DNA of 64,000 bases from Winogradskyella undariae (GCF_013285155.1 NZ_JABTEL010000009.1:1-64000), one strand, 5' to 3'. Positions 8,428-17,228 are shown, numbered from the stretch's first letter. A program made the numbers and translations. Notes: generated by a model not told the origin, from the sequence alone.

Positions 8428-8514
8428 CTATTCAATTCGTTGTTTTTATTCTAAATTCTATAATCCGCTCAATTTTTCATTCAGCCGTAATGTTTTTTTC
8501 AGCTTGCAGGTAAC

Positions 8515-8658
8515 GGTTTTGTGTATAGTTTACTTCGTCTGTTCGCTGCGCTCGGGTGTTGCGTGGTTTGGAACTAATTTAGTAAATAAATCACAGATAG
8601 AATATTCCGCAGGAATATTAGCAAGTAGGCTAGAACCAAGCAATTAATTATACACGGT
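8515..8658 (-). repeat. attC-like site (L3)
   Basis: Imperfect palindrome ending at the inverse core GTTGTAGCAC (8659). The apical hairpin is GAATATTCC-GCA-GGAATATT. One arm carries the ACTTCGTCTGTTCGCTGCGC REP-like word. Confidence 0.8.
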
Positions 8659-8669
8659 GTTGTAGCACG

Positions 8670-9248
8670 TTATTTTTTATTTTCATACAACTCAATTGCT
8701 TTTAACAACTGCTTTCCGCCAAATTCTGTTTGGTCGTATATATATCGTTTTAAGTCTAGTTTAGGGTAATTTTCCTCCACCCAATTTAAAAGTCCTGTTC
8801 TGTTCTTTTCCCAAGTAGCTTCGTCAAAATTTAAAGCTTCTTCTTCTACAGAAATTACTTTGTTGTTTTGAAGCGTCAGAATCTGATTTGTCAAAAAAGG
8901 CTTTTTCATAAAGAAAAGAATTCTCTTGTCAGTTTTTGAAACTTTTGCTTTGACAGTTCCGTTTTCCAATTTCATTTCAACAACTTTATAAGTTGGTTCA
9001 AAAACTGAATCCCATTTTAACCATTTACCCAAGTAATCATTTTTAGAATATCTCGCTTCATATTCATATTTCGGTATCGTGGTTATGAGACTGTCAGTTA
9101 ATAAATCTTTCATTTCGGAACTATTCGATTCGTTAAGTGCCACGAAATATTTTTCAGCAATTTCAATCTTGTCAATAGTCTTTTCAGAGTTTTTACAAGA
9201 AATAAATCCGATTGCTAAAAGGAATAAAAAAACTACGATTTTGTTCAT
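8670..9248 (-). CDS. Lipoprotein, possible SnoaL/NTF2-like, cassette gene
   Basis: A 192-aa predicted lipoprotein. The signal peptide ends in FISC (lipid-attached Cys at residue 18). The mature part alternates helices and strands; the first helix plus KYFVALNESNSSEM and the following sheet resemble NTF2/SnoaL-like proteins, but the fit is only suggestive. Its cassette (8659-9279) has perfect 10-bp complementary ends, GTTGTAGCAC and GTGCTACAAC. It is probably exported to the periplasm or outer membrane. No partner gene is indicated. Confidence 0.75.
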   Translation of the reverse strand: MNKIVVFLFLLAIGFISCKNSEKTIDKIEIAEKYFVALNESNSSEMKDLLTDSLITTIPKYEYEARYSKNDYLGKWLKWDSVFEPTYKVVEMKLENGTVKAKVSKTDKRILFFMKKPFLTNQILTLQNNKVISVEEEALNFDEATWEKNRTGLLNWVEENYPKLDLKRYIYDQTEFGGKQLLKAIELYENKK

Positions 9249-9279
9249 TGGTATCTTGGGTGGTTTAATGTGCTACAAC

Positions 9280-9399
9280 GTGTTTGTATATGGTTTGTTG
9301 CGTGGTTTAAGCAACTAATTTAGTAAATAATTGCCGACAAAGAAAGTCCGCGAGGACTTTCGTAAGTAAGTAAGAAGCCAGCAATAAATTATATACGGT
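9280..9399 (-). repeat. attC-like site (L4)
   Basis: The cleanest attC-like palindrome of the array, without the REP-like insertion. Arms GTATATGGTTTGTTGC and GCAATAAATTATATAC pair imperfectly, and the apical hairpin AAAGTCC-GCGA-GGACTTT is perfect. Confidence 0.82.
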
Positions 9400-9400
9400 G

Positions 9401-9949
9401 TTACCCAACGTTTTTATTTCGTTCAAATTCAGTTTGTATTAATTGTTCCAGTTTTCCAAAATCATATTTTAGAGTATTGGATGTAATCGAAAGTGGTGTT
9501 CCGTACATTTTCATATTCGAACGCATAATTTTGGCTTTCATTCCGCTTTTTGCTTTTTCAATATATTTTTCAGGATTCGTTACGTTAATCAGCAGAAATT
9601 TTGTCGACATAACTTGCTTTGTTATGATATCAGTTATATCATTCCATTCAATTAGTCCGACACTCGATGCGTTTGAGTTGTCAGTTATTCCGTTTGAGTC
9701 AATTGTCAGTCCAACTTTTTTATCAAACAGTTTTTTAAATCCGAAAATTCCTGTCGCACCAAAAAACAAAATACTTAAAATTCCAACTCCTTTTGCTACC
9801 ATTGGATTTCTCAATATTCTAAATGAATGTTCTTGAAAACTCTCCGCATTTGTAAACAGCCAAACTCCTAATATTACAAATAGTATAGAACCTCCTATTC
9901 CTAAAAGTAATTTGTTTTTGCTTAATGGTATTTCAATTTTTTCTTGCAT
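9401..9949 (-). CDS. STM3941-type 2-TM PH-like membrane protein, cassette gene
   Basis: A 182-aa protein. A short N-terminal strand (IEIPLSKNK) is followed by two membrane helices (about residues 14-32 and 50-68) and a C-terminal PH-like beta domain ending in a helix. This layout fits the STM3941 family of unknown function. The stop codon lies in the inverse core, so the last residues NVG are encoded by the recombination site. Its cassette is 9400-9989, with ends GTTACCCAAC and GTTGGGTAAC in perfect complement. The cassette at 14108-14780 has the same core and a similarly built protein. Confidence 0.75.
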   Translation of the reverse strand: MQEKIEIPLSKNKLLLGIGGSILFVILGVWLFTNAESFQEHSFRILRNPMVAKGVGILSILFFGATGIFGFKKLFDKKVGLTIDSNGITDNSNASSVGLIEWNDITDIITKQVMSTKFLLINVTNPEKYIEKAKSGMKAKIMRSNMKMYGTPLSITSNTLKYDFGKLEQLIQTEFERNKNVG

Positions 9950-9989
9950 TTAATTCAGTTTTTGATTTGAGTGGTTAATGTTGGGTAAC

Positions 9990-10068
9990 TAGTAATAATA
10001 ATTGGAAAACAGCTATTATCCTGTAAATGCTATACTAAAATAGTAATCTGAAAGCCATTTAAAACGTT
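9990..10068 (-). repeat. Short ORF-less cassette element, copy 3
   Basis: Same structure as the other copies, but its distal arm reads CCATTTAAAACG rather than CCATTTACAGC. It abuts the inverse core of the 10069-11721 cassette directly, so no long attC site separates them. Confidence 0.8.
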
Positions 10069-10164
10069 GTTGTGCAACGTTTTTTATTCATTATCTTAAC
10101 TTTTAACACTATCAAAAGCCTTAAACATTAATTTGTCTTTTGCTGTTTGTTTTTACTCTATCTA

Positions 10165-11634
10165 CTATCTCAAAATTACTTTAACAACACCTATGCCTTT
10201 CTCGGTATGTACTCTCAGTATATAAATACCTTTTTCTTTTCCTGATAAATCTATTTTATTACTGCGTTCTATTACATAAATACTTTTGCCAATCATATCT
10301 ATCAATTCTATTTTATGAATACGATCTTCATTTATAAAAACAATACCTTCTGTTGGGTTTGGATATATTGAAATATTTGTGCTTTTAAAATCTTCAACTG
10401 AGAGTGTACTATTATTAAAAACTCTAACATGACCTGAGTCTTCTCCATTTCCATCATTCAACCTCGCTCCAATAGCAACTATAGAGCCATTAGAACTTAA
10501 ACTTACTGAGTTACCAGACATGTCATTTTCTGCTTCGCCGTCAATATCCATTCCTACTTTCGTCCAAAGACCATTTAAATTTTGGTAAACACGAACATGA
10601 CCAGAAAATTCGCCATTCCCATCATTTCCAATAGCTCCAATTGCGACTACCGATCCATCAGAATTCAAGCTCGTTGAAATTCCAGAATTGTCAAATGCAG
10701 CTTCACCATTTATATCATTACCTATTTGAGACCATGTACCGCTTATGTTTTCAAATATTCGGACGTGACCTGAAGCTGAAGCACTACCATCATTTCCTTG
10801 TCCTCCTATTGCTACTATTGAGCCATCAGAACTTAAGCTTACTGAGTGAAAGAAATCACCTGATGCTTCACCATCGATATCATCACCTATTTGCACCCAA
10901 GTATTTTCTTGATTTTGATATATTCTTGCATGTCCAGAATCTTCTCCGTTACCATCATTATTAGGAGCTCCAATTGCTAATATTGACCCATCAGAATTTA
11001 GACTTACAGCACGACCAAAGAGATCACCTGCAGCCTCACCATCAATATCGTCTCCTATTTGTACCCATGTATCATTTTGGTTTTCGTAAACACGAACATG
11101 ACCTGAGTTTGGACCATTACCATCATTTCCTGAAGCACCAATTGCGACTATCGATCCATCAGAATTCAAGCTTATTGAAATACCAGAACTATCAAATGCA
11201 GCTTCACCATCAATATCATTACCTACTTGAAACCATGTATCATTTATATTTTCAAATATTCGAACATGACCTGAGGCCATACCATTAGCATCATTTCCTT
11301 TTCCACCAATTGCTAAAATAGAACCATCAGAATTTAAACTCACTGAGGCTCCAAAACCATCATTGGCTTCTTCACTATCAATGTCGTCTCCAATTTGTAT
11401 CCAATTTCCATTTTGATTTTGGTAAATACGGGTATGACCTGCAAATGATCCGTTGCCTTCATTTCTGATTGCTCCAATTGCTAAAATAGAACCATCAGAA
11501 TTTAAGCAAACTGAACCGCCAGAAAGATCTTCTAAAGCTTCTCCGTCAATATCTGCTCCAGTTTGTTCCCATTGGGCTTGTAGTAATAATATAGGTAGTA
11601 ATAAAAATATTAGAAATAAAATGTGCTTTTTCAT
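10165..11634 (-). CDS. Secreted FG-GAP-like repeat protein with type IX secretion sorting domain, cassette gene
   Basis: A 489-aa exported protein with an N-terminal signal peptide and about seven tandem repeats of ~55 residues. Each contains DIDGEA, SLNSDGSILAIG and SGHVRIYQN-type words, as in FG-GAP/beta-propeller surface proteins. The C-terminal ~75 residues (ISIYPNPTEGIVFI ... GIYILRVHTEKG) form a type A sorting domain of the type IX secretion system, so the protein is probably exported to the cell surface. The repeats are also conserved in DNA. It occupies cassette 10069-11721, whose GTTGTGCAAC/GTTGCACAAC ends are perfect complements. A T9SS cargo gene in a gene cassette is unusual. Confidence 0.85.
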   Translation of the reverse strand: MKKHILFLIFLLLPILLLQAQWEQTGADIDGEALEDLSGGSVCLNSDGSILAIGAIRNEGNGSFAGHTRIYQNQNGNWIQIGDDIDSEEANDGFGASVSLNSDGSILAIGGKGNDANGMASGHVRIFENINDTWFQVGNDIDGEAAFDSSGISISLNSDGSIVAIGASGNDGNGPNSGHVRVYENQNDTWVQIGDDIDGEAAGDLFGRAVSLNSDGSILAIGAPNNDGNGEDSGHARIYQNQENTWVQIGDDIDGEASGDFFHSVSLSSDGSIVAIGGQGNDGSASASGHVRIFENISGTWSQIGNDINGEAAFDNSGISTSLNSDGSVVAIGAIGNDGNGEFSGHVRVYQNLNGLWTKVGMDIDGEAENDMSGNSVSLSSNGSIVAIGARLNDGNGEDSGHVRVFNNSTLSVEDFKSTNISIYPNPTEGIVFINEDRIHKIELIDMIGKSIYVIERSNKIDLSGKEKGIYILRVHTEKGIGVVKVILR

Positions 11635-11721
11635 TATTGAAGATTTATAGAAAACAAACGTAATTTATAAAAATGGCTTAGCGTATAATTTTGTTGATAT
11701 TTTTCTCTAATGTTGCACAAC

Positions 11722-11839
11722 GGTCTTGTGTATGGTTAGTTTTGGGTTTGTATGCGAGGAATTTCCGAAGGAAATTCAGCCGTTACAAACACGCAACGCC
11801 CTTTGATTAAGCACTAAACCGCAATTATTTTTATACGGT
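11722..11839 (-). repeat. attC-like site (L5)
   Basis: Imperfect palindrome of the same subfamily as L1, with the apical hairpin GAATTTCC-GAA-GGAAATTC. The end CCGCAATTATTTTTATACGG is shared with L1. Confidence 0.78.
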
Positions 11840-11856
11840 GTTGTAACCAGTTTTTA

Positions 11857-13869
11857 TCAGTTTCTTCTTGTCATTTCATTTTGTGTGATATAACCATCTT
11901 TGTTTTTGTCTCTATTCTGAAAATTTTCTTTTATATTTCCTTTAGCTTCAGATTTTGATATTTTCCCATCATTGTTTGCGTCCATTCTTTTGAGCATATT
12001 TGTGAAACTTGGAGGCGTGTTTTCATTTGTTTTTTCTTCCCTTTGTCGTGGTTGGTTTTGCATTTGCTGTGTTTGGTTTCTTCCTCCACCAATTTTAAAA
12101 TCGTTACTTGGTGTTCCCATAAAACATCTGCTTGCAGAAGGAAACTCATCAGAAACCACATAATAATACGTCCCATTTGGAAATTCAGGTGTTACTCCAG
12201 ATCTTCCGTTACATTCATCTAAATCACCATAGTTATTTTGGTATTCGTAATCACGCACATATTTTCCAGAATAAATTCCGTTTGGTGCAGAAACTCCATT
12301 TCCTGGTCTTTCTCCTTGTTTTAAAGTATAACTAGATTTTAACTGAATAATGCCACTATTTGCATCCATTGGATCTTTATATCCCATTTTATAGTACATA
12401 GGGAATCCGTCTGCAGCCCAACCCACTAAAGTCATTTTGTTTTTATCAAAATTAGCAACCAACCCTGATGGTGTACCGTGATAGTGATACTCGCCATTTG
12501 GTTGAACGTGAGCGTTGTTATAGTCTTCACCTAAGTTCACTTCTTCACTTAAAGGTTCAAGTGTCCATTCATAATTAGGTTCATTTGTTTCTATGTTTCT
12601 AAAATATTCGTTGGCAGAAGGCTCAAATTTCACTCCATTAATAGCAACACCAAATACATAACTTGGTCTTCCTTTATCAATTCCTAAATCATAAACATAG
12701 GTGATTTTGTTCGCTAATGTTGGTGTTAAATCAATAGAATATTCTTTGTTTTGTTCTGTAATTGTGTTTGGATTTCCTTTTGTGGGAAATTGACCGACAG
12801 TATGATTTGGAATGGCATTGGATTTTATTATACGAACACCATTCTTTTTATCTTCTGTAATAGAAACTTCGTTTTGAAGTGATAGTTTTTCCTTGGAAGA
12901 GTTCTTTATTTCTGGCAAGTGTTCATTATTGTGCGAATGAGATATGCCATTATGACTATGAACCTCATTTTCTAGCGGTAATACCATCAAATCTTTAGCG
13001 TATAAAATTTTGCCAATATAATTTTTGCGAATTTCTGCAGATGTAGCATCTTCATCAACATTTGTAAAGTTGAAATGCGTTAACACTAAATTTTTAACAT
13101 TGGCTTCTTTTGCCATTTGTGAACTTTCCGTTAAATTAACGTGTGCTTTTTCTTTAGTTTTAGCACCGCTTCTATTGTTGTTACTTCTTGTAGCATTTCT
13201 TTTTTTTCCTAATTCAATAGCTCCACCAGAATCCATTATTAAATAATCGGCATTGTTAGCCAAAATAGGTAATGACTCAGAATATGTTAAGTCTCCAGAA
13301 ATCACGATAGATTGATTTCCAGCATCAAAACGATAGGCATTTGTGGCAATTGTATGGTTTACTGGCGTGTATGATATTTTTATGTCTCCAATATAGAAAG
13401 AATTACTTCCTATCAAGTTTTTAGCAACATAGTTGGACTTTACACTTTTTAAACTTCTTCCAGATTTTGATAATCTATACTCAATGTCTTCTTCATAAAT
13501 ATCAAGAATATTAGCAATGATTGAAGTAGTATGTTTTGGACCCGCAATAGTTATTTTATTTCCGCCTAGTAGCGATTGAATAAAAATAGGAGCAAATTCT
13601 TCGTTATGGTCTAAATGATGATGTGTAAAAAGTAATCCATCTAGGTCTTTAATTTTTAGGCGTAATTTGTTCAGATTGGCTTGTGTACCATTTCCCATAT
13701 CTACCAAAATCTGCGTGTTTTTGTAAGTAATTAATACGGAAGGTCCCACACGTTCTGTGTTAAATTTAGGTGAGCCAGAGCCAATTATTGTTGCAGTTAA
13801 ATGGTTGTTTTCTTGAGCGAAAAGTTGTGCGCCCAAGCAAACCATCATTAAGACTAAGTATTTTATCAT
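11857..13869 (-). CDS. Secreted metallo-beta-lactamase-fold / YHYH / EF-hand fusion protein, cassette gene
   Basis: A 670-aa exported protein with a signal peptide (1-18) and three parts. Residues ~22-300 are a metallo-beta-lactamase-fold hydrolase of the RNase Z-like branch, with HHHLDH at 83-88 and later SGD and THF metal-site motifs. Residues ~345-595 are a YHYH domain with GEYHYHGTPSG near 460. Residues ~630-668 hold two EF-hand calcium loops (DANNDGKISKSE, DKNKDGYITQNE). A His-rich linker (HSHNGISHSHNNEH) joins the first two. The substrate is unknown. It is by far the largest cassette here (11840-13962); its cores GTTGTAACC and GGCTACAGC pair with two wobble positions. Confidence 0.8.
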   Translation of the reverse strand: MIKYLVLMMVCLGAQLFAQENNHLTATIIGSGSPKFNTERVGPSVLITYKNTQILVDMGNGTQANLNKLRLKIKDLDGLLFTHHHLDHNEEFAPIFIQSLLGGNKITIAGPKHTTSIIANILDIYEEDIEYRLSKSGRSLKSVKSNYVAKNLIGSNSFYIGDIKISYTPVNHTIATNAYRFDAGNQSIVISGDLTYSESLPILANNADYLIMDSGGAIELGKKRNATRSNNNRSGAKTKEKAHVNLTESSQMAKEANVKNLVLTHFNFTNVDEDATSAEIRKNYIGKILYAKDLMVLPLENEVHSHNGISHSHNNEHLPEIKNSSKEKLSLQNEVSITEDKKNGVRIIKSNAIPNHTVGQFPTKGNPNTITEQNKEYSIDLTPTLANKITYVYDLGIDKGRPSYVFGVAINGVKFEPSANEYFRNIETNEPNYEWTLEPLSEEVNLGEDYNNAHVQPNGEYHYHGTPSGLVANFDKNKMTLVGWAADGFPMYYKMGYKDPMDANSGIIQLKSSYTLKQGERPGNGVSAPNGIYSGKYVRDYEYQNNYGDLDECNGRSGVTPEFPNGTYYYVVSDEFPSASRCFMGTPSNDFKIGGGRNQTQQMQNQPRQREEKTNENTPPSFTNMLKRMDANNDGKISKSEAKGNIKENFQNRDKNKDGYITQNEMTRRN

Positions 13870-13962
13870 TTTAAATATTTTGTTTTTTAGACACTTTTTT
13901 TTCTAAATAGTTTAATTTAAAAGGAAATAAATTCAGACAGGTTTAGTTAAATTGGCTACAGC

Positions 13963-14107
13963 GGTTTTGTGTATGGTTTACTTCGTCTGTTCGCTGCGCT
14001 CGGGTGTTGTGTGGTTAAGCACCTAATTTAGTAAATAAATCACAGATAGAATATTCCGCAGGAATGTTCGTAAGTCGGCAGTGACCAAGCAATTAATTAT
14101 ACACGGT
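13963..14107 (-). repeat. attC-like site (L6)
   Basis: Imperfect palindrome with the apical hairpin GAATATTCC-GCA-GGAATGTTC and the REP-like word in one arm. It ends at the inverse core GTTACCCAAC (14108). Confidence 0.8.
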
Positions 14108-14255
14108 GTTACCCAACGTTTTTACTTATTAAGTATTAATTCAAATTTCTAATTATATAGACAACTCTAATCTTAACATACTTATGGCATTATTTAATTT
14201 TCTTTAATGTTATTGATTGTACCAGACTTTTTTTTTGCTTAAATATTATTAATCT

Positions 14256-14768
14256 TTAACTAAGATTATCAGCTTTTTTTTTGTTTAATTTTGAATTTAG
14301 AAAAGCATTTAATTTTGGATAGTCAACTACTAATTGCTCAATATTTAATTTTATTATATTGTTTTTTAATTGAGATTTAGCTGTTTTTTTAAAAAGATAT
14401 TTGAATTTATCAAAGTTTATATTTCCTTTTTGTTTTAAAACTATCATATGATTGTTTCTCTCTTTCTTAATCTCTGCTTTTGAAATATCGTTCCAAGAAA
14501 TCATCTTTTTAGTGATTTTTTTATGTTCAATTCCTATATCAGTCAATATTAATTGAGGACTATTATCTAATAAATTATATAATCCGAGTGATATACCTAA
14601 AAGACCAAGAATCAAATTTAGAAATCCAATGATATCAATTATAAGTAAATCGGAATTTATACACGAAATTCCTATTATTGTGATTATTGAAGAACTAAGA
14701 ATTAATTTAGTTATTCTTCCTTTAGAAGTATAAAATTCTAATTTATTTTCCATTTTGTTTTGTTTCAA
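14256..14768 (-). CDS. PH-like 2-TM membrane protein, cassette gene
   Basis: A 170-aa protein with two membrane helices (about residues 20-38 and 42-66), then a Lys-rich PH-like beta/alpha domain (TDIGIEHKKITKKMISWNDI). The architecture parallels the 9401-9949 product, and the two cassettes share the core GTTACCCAAC, although sequence similarity is low. A second Met at residue 6 is an alternative start. About 148 bp between the stop and the inverse core at 14108 carry no gene and read like decayed trailing sequence. Function unknown. Confidence 0.7.
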   Translation of the reverse strand: MKQNKMENKLEFYTSKGRITKLILSSSIITIIGISCINSDLLIIDIIGFLNLILGLLGISLGLYNLLDNSPQLILTDIGIEHKKITKKMISWNDISKAEIKKERNNHMIVLKQKGNINFDKFKYLFKKTAKSQLKNNIIKLNIEQLVVDYPKLNAFLNSKLNKKKADNLS

Positions 14769-14780
14769 ATGTTGGGTAAT

Positions 14781-14856
14781 TAGTAATAATAATTGGAAAA
14801 TAGCTATTATCCTGTAAATGCTATACTAAAATAGTAATCTGAAAGCCATTTACAAC
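14781..14856 (-). repeat. Short ORF-less cassette element, copy 4
   Basis: Full-length copy. Its distal end reads CCATTTACAAC, giving a better GTT core on the minus strand (GTTGTAAATGG) than the CAGC version in copies 2 and 5. Confidence 0.8.
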
Positions 14857-15027
14857 GGTTTTGTGAATGGTTTACTTCGTCTGTTCGCTGCGCTCGGGTG
14901 TTGCGTGGTTGCGCCACTAAGTTAGCAAATAAATCACAGATAGACCCGAGCGCAGCGAACTGGCGAAGCAATATTCCGCAGGAATGTTCGTAAGTCGGCA
15001 TTGACCAAGCAATTAATTATACATGTT
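14857..15027 (-). repeat. attC-like site (L7) with REP-like words in both arms
   Basis: The longest site of the array. It has the usual CTGTTCGCTGCGCTCGGGTG word in one arm (from 14881) and an almost perfect complement, ACCCGAGCGCAGCGAACTGG, in the other (from 14944). The stem is therefore extended by ~25 bp. Apical hairpin: ATATTCC-GCA-GGAATGT. Confidence 0.8.
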
Positions 15028-15042
15028 GTTGTAAACAGTTAT

Positions 15043-16059
15043 TTATTCTAATGTTTTTTCAAAATCCTCAAACGAATTATATCTTGCTTTTATTTCTCCA
15101 TTATTGTTTAAAACCAGATAAGTTGGAAAAGACCATATTGCCATATCTTTTGTAACTCTTTTTAGAGAGTCAATTTCTCTGTAGTTTTTCCAGTTGTAAT
15201 TGTGTTTTTTTAGATATTCTTTCCAGTCAGAGTGATTTCGGTCAGTAGAAATCCCAATTAGTTCTACATTCTTTTCTTTAAGCAAATCCAATTTTCTGGA
15301 AATCAACTTATGGTCTCTGATACAAGGTGGACAGTTAATGAACCAAAAATCAAGAAGATATGTTTTTGATTTTTCTAATTCAATTGATGACATTTCATTC
15401 TCAACATTCGCAAACTTATAATCTCCCGTATTTAAAGAATTTACCTTTAGTATGTTTTCTATTTTTCTGTGAATGCTTATAAAATGATTTTTTAAAGTAT
15501 CGCTTTGGGTTGAAAGTATATCAAATAGTTTTCCAATCTTGGCTTTGTCATTCTGATTTCTGTATATATATGGGCTTGCAATATTATATGAAAATGGACT
15601 TTGGGTATTTTGATTAATATTTTCAAGAAGAAAGTTGTCAATTGTAATGCTATCAGCCTTATTTTGAATTAATTCACGATATTTTTTTGAAAAATTGATA
15701 GACTTATAATATAATTCGGAATTTAGAATTGTATCGATTTCTAATTTTTTGTTAAGTTTTCCAATTACAATTACATTGTCTCCATTTAACCAAAGTTGAT
15801 TTGATTTTCTTCCATTTTCTGTGTAAAAATCGATATTATATAAATCATTTAATTTTTCTTTAAAGTTTACTTTAATTGTGTCCTTAAATGGTAAAAAGAA
15901 ACTTTCTGTTTGTCCAATATTAGAAATCCAAACACTATCAATTTTAGTGTGGGCTTTTATAATCAGATTAATATCGGATAAATTAATTTTATTTGGTTTT
16001 ATTTCAGATCCACAACCAAAAATGAAAGCGAATATCAATAGTACAATTGTTTGTTTCAT
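15043..16059 (-). CDS. TlpA/ResA-like thioredoxin lipoprotein, cassette gene
   Basis: A 338-aa predicted lipoprotein (signal peptide with lipobox FIFGC, Cys 16). Residues ~20-205 are a helical and beta N-terminal region like those preceding flavobacterial TlpA proteins. The C-terminal ~130 residues are a thioredoxin fold with the redox motif CPPC (about 243-246, after LLDFWFIN) and the cis-Pro segment SFPTYLVL. It likely acts as a periplasmic disulfide reductase. Its cassette is about 15028-16093; the ends GTTGTAAACAG and ATTGTTTATG pair only poorly, so the core has diverged. Confidence 0.8.
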   Translation of the reverse strand: MKQTIVLLIFAFIFGCGSEIKPNKINLSDINLIIKAHTKIDSVWISNIGQTESFFLPFKDTIKVNFKEKLNDLYNIDFYTENGRKSNQLWLNGDNVIVIGKLNKKLEIDTILNSELYYKSINFSKKYRELIQNKADSITIDNFLLENINQNTQSPFSYNIASPYIYRNQNDKAKIGKLFDILSTQSDTLKNHFISIHRKIENILKVNSLNTGDYKFANVENEMSSIELEKSKTYLLDFWFINCPPCIRDHKLISRKLDLLKEKNVELIGISTDRNHSDWKEYLKKHNYNWKNYREIDSLKRVTKDMAIWSFPTYLVLNNNGEIKARYNSFEDFEKTLE

Positions 16060-16093
16060 ATTAGTTCAAAGCTTGTTTATAATTGTTTATGTG

Positions 16094-16204
16094 TTTGTGT
16101 ATGGTTTGTTTAAGCAACTAATTTAGTAAACAAAAACGAACGCGATAAAATTCCGAAGGAATTTTCCAAATAATCAACGACCAAAGCAATTAATTATACA
16201 TGTT
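16094..16204 (-). repeat. attC-like site (L8)
   Basis: Imperfect palindrome with arms GTGTATGGTTTGTT and AATTAATTATACATG, and the apical hairpin AAAATTCC-GAA-GGAATTTT. It lacks the REP-like insertion and is the shortest site. Confidence 0.75.
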
Positions 16205-16906
16205 GTTAGCGGTAGTACTTTTTATTCTATTATCATATTTTACAATCAAAATGGCACTTACCGCACTAATTATTATAATTGCTAATTTTTGTTTCATTTC
16301 GATTCCGCTCAATAATTCGTTTTGTGAAATATTAAAGAAAGCGTGAAATAAAGCCACAAATATTAATGATTTTGATTTGTCAGCTACATATCCAATTCCA
16401 AAACTACCTGCGAATAGAATTAGGAAAAAGATTAAATTGTTAAATGTCAGTTCAAAATTCAGATGCCAAATAAACCATAAAACAGTAATTATTAAGTACT
16501 TGATTAGTTTGTTTAATTCGCTTAATTCCGATTGTAAATAATTCCTCCAACCATATTCCTCGAATAAGGCATAAACCAAGATTATTGCAATAAATTTAGG
16601 TGCATTCAAATAAGGTTTTCCTGTATTCAAAATTCCGACTAATGAAAATAAAACTATCGGAATGCTAATAGCTAAAAGTGTTTTTAAAAATCCAATTCCT
16701 AACAGTTTTAGTTCGTTTGGTCTTTTAAGAAATTTTATAACAAAAAGTCCGCCTAAAAGTGGTCCGATTGCTTGTAACAAGACATTAATATAAAGATTTG
16801 AATTAGTAAAGAAATCAGGTTTAATTTCAGTTATGTAATATCTTAATCCGATTGCAATAATGTAAAATATCACAATTGCTGAAATTCTTTTGGTGGAATT
16901 TGTCAT
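16190..16906 (-). CDS. CPBP-family intramembrane protease (CAAX protease / Abi), cassette gene
   Basis: A 238-aa protein with about seven membrane segments and the three CPBP motifs: EEYGWR at 116-121, WFIWHL in the next helix and FHAFFN further on. These supply the Glu/His active site of intramembrane CAAX-type endopeptidases. Some relatives process peptides or confer immunity to bacteriocins; the substrate here is unknown. Reading runs through the inverse core at 16205, so the last residues (ANNMYN) are encoded by the attC-like site. The cassette ends GTTAGC and GCTAAC (16205/17001) pair. Confidence 0.85.
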   Translation of the reverse strand: MTNSTKRISAIVIFYIIAIGLRYYITEIKPDFFTNSNLYINVLLQAIGPLLGGLFVIKFLKRPNELKLLGIGFLKTLLAISIPIVLFSLVGILNTGKPYLNAPKFIAIILVYALFEEYGWRNYLQSELSELNKLIKYLIITVLWFIWHLNFELTFNNLIFFLILFAGSFGIGYVADKSKSLIFVALFHAFFNISQNELLSGIEMKQKLAIIIISAVSAILIVKYDNRIKSTTANNMYN

Positions 16907-17006
16907 AATATTAAATTTTCTCCAAAGGAATATATTTTATTCAGTCGTTTCAATTTTAGTATTCTCAATTGTTGTTTTCGGGCGATGAGTTGGTATTACA
17001 GCTAAC

Positions 17007-17084
17007 TAGTAATAATAATTGGAAAATAGCTGTTAAGTCCTGTAAATGCTATACTAAAATAGTAATCTGAAAGCCATTTACAGC
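17007..17084 (-). repeat. Short ORF-less cassette element, copy 5
   Basis: Full-length copy, with a small change in the middle (AATAGCTGTTAAGTCC instead of AATAGCTATTATCC). Confidence 0.8.
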
Positions 17085-17228
17085 TTTGTTGTGTATGGTT
17101 TACTTCGTCTGTTCGCTGCGCTCGGGTGTTGCGTGGTTGCGCCACTAATTTAGTAAATATTTACCGACCAAGAAAGTCCGCGAGGATTTTTGTAAGTAGG
17201 CTATAACTAGCAATAAATTATATATTTT
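17085..17228 (-). repeat. attC-like site (L9)
   Basis: Near-identical to L2 over most of its length. Apical hairpin AAAGTCC-GCGA-GGATTTTT, REP-like word in one arm. It follows the inverse core GTTGTGCGC at 17229. Confidence 0.8.

Noticed and set aside
8060..8647. Plus-strand 195-aa ORF opposite the 4-TM cassette gene
   Set aside because: It runs antisense to a membrane protein and on through an attC-like site; such reversed hydrophobic patterns are expected by chance.
10641..11288. Plus-strand ORFs (107 and 104 aa) rich in His and Leu opposite the repeat protein gene
   Set aside because: They are antisense shadows of the regular 55-residue repeats; their composition mirrors the repeat codons and no start context or homology supports them.
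14807..15001. Minus-strand 64-aa ORF inside the repeat region
   Set aside because: It is composed entirely of the short element and attC L7; no protein-like pattern.
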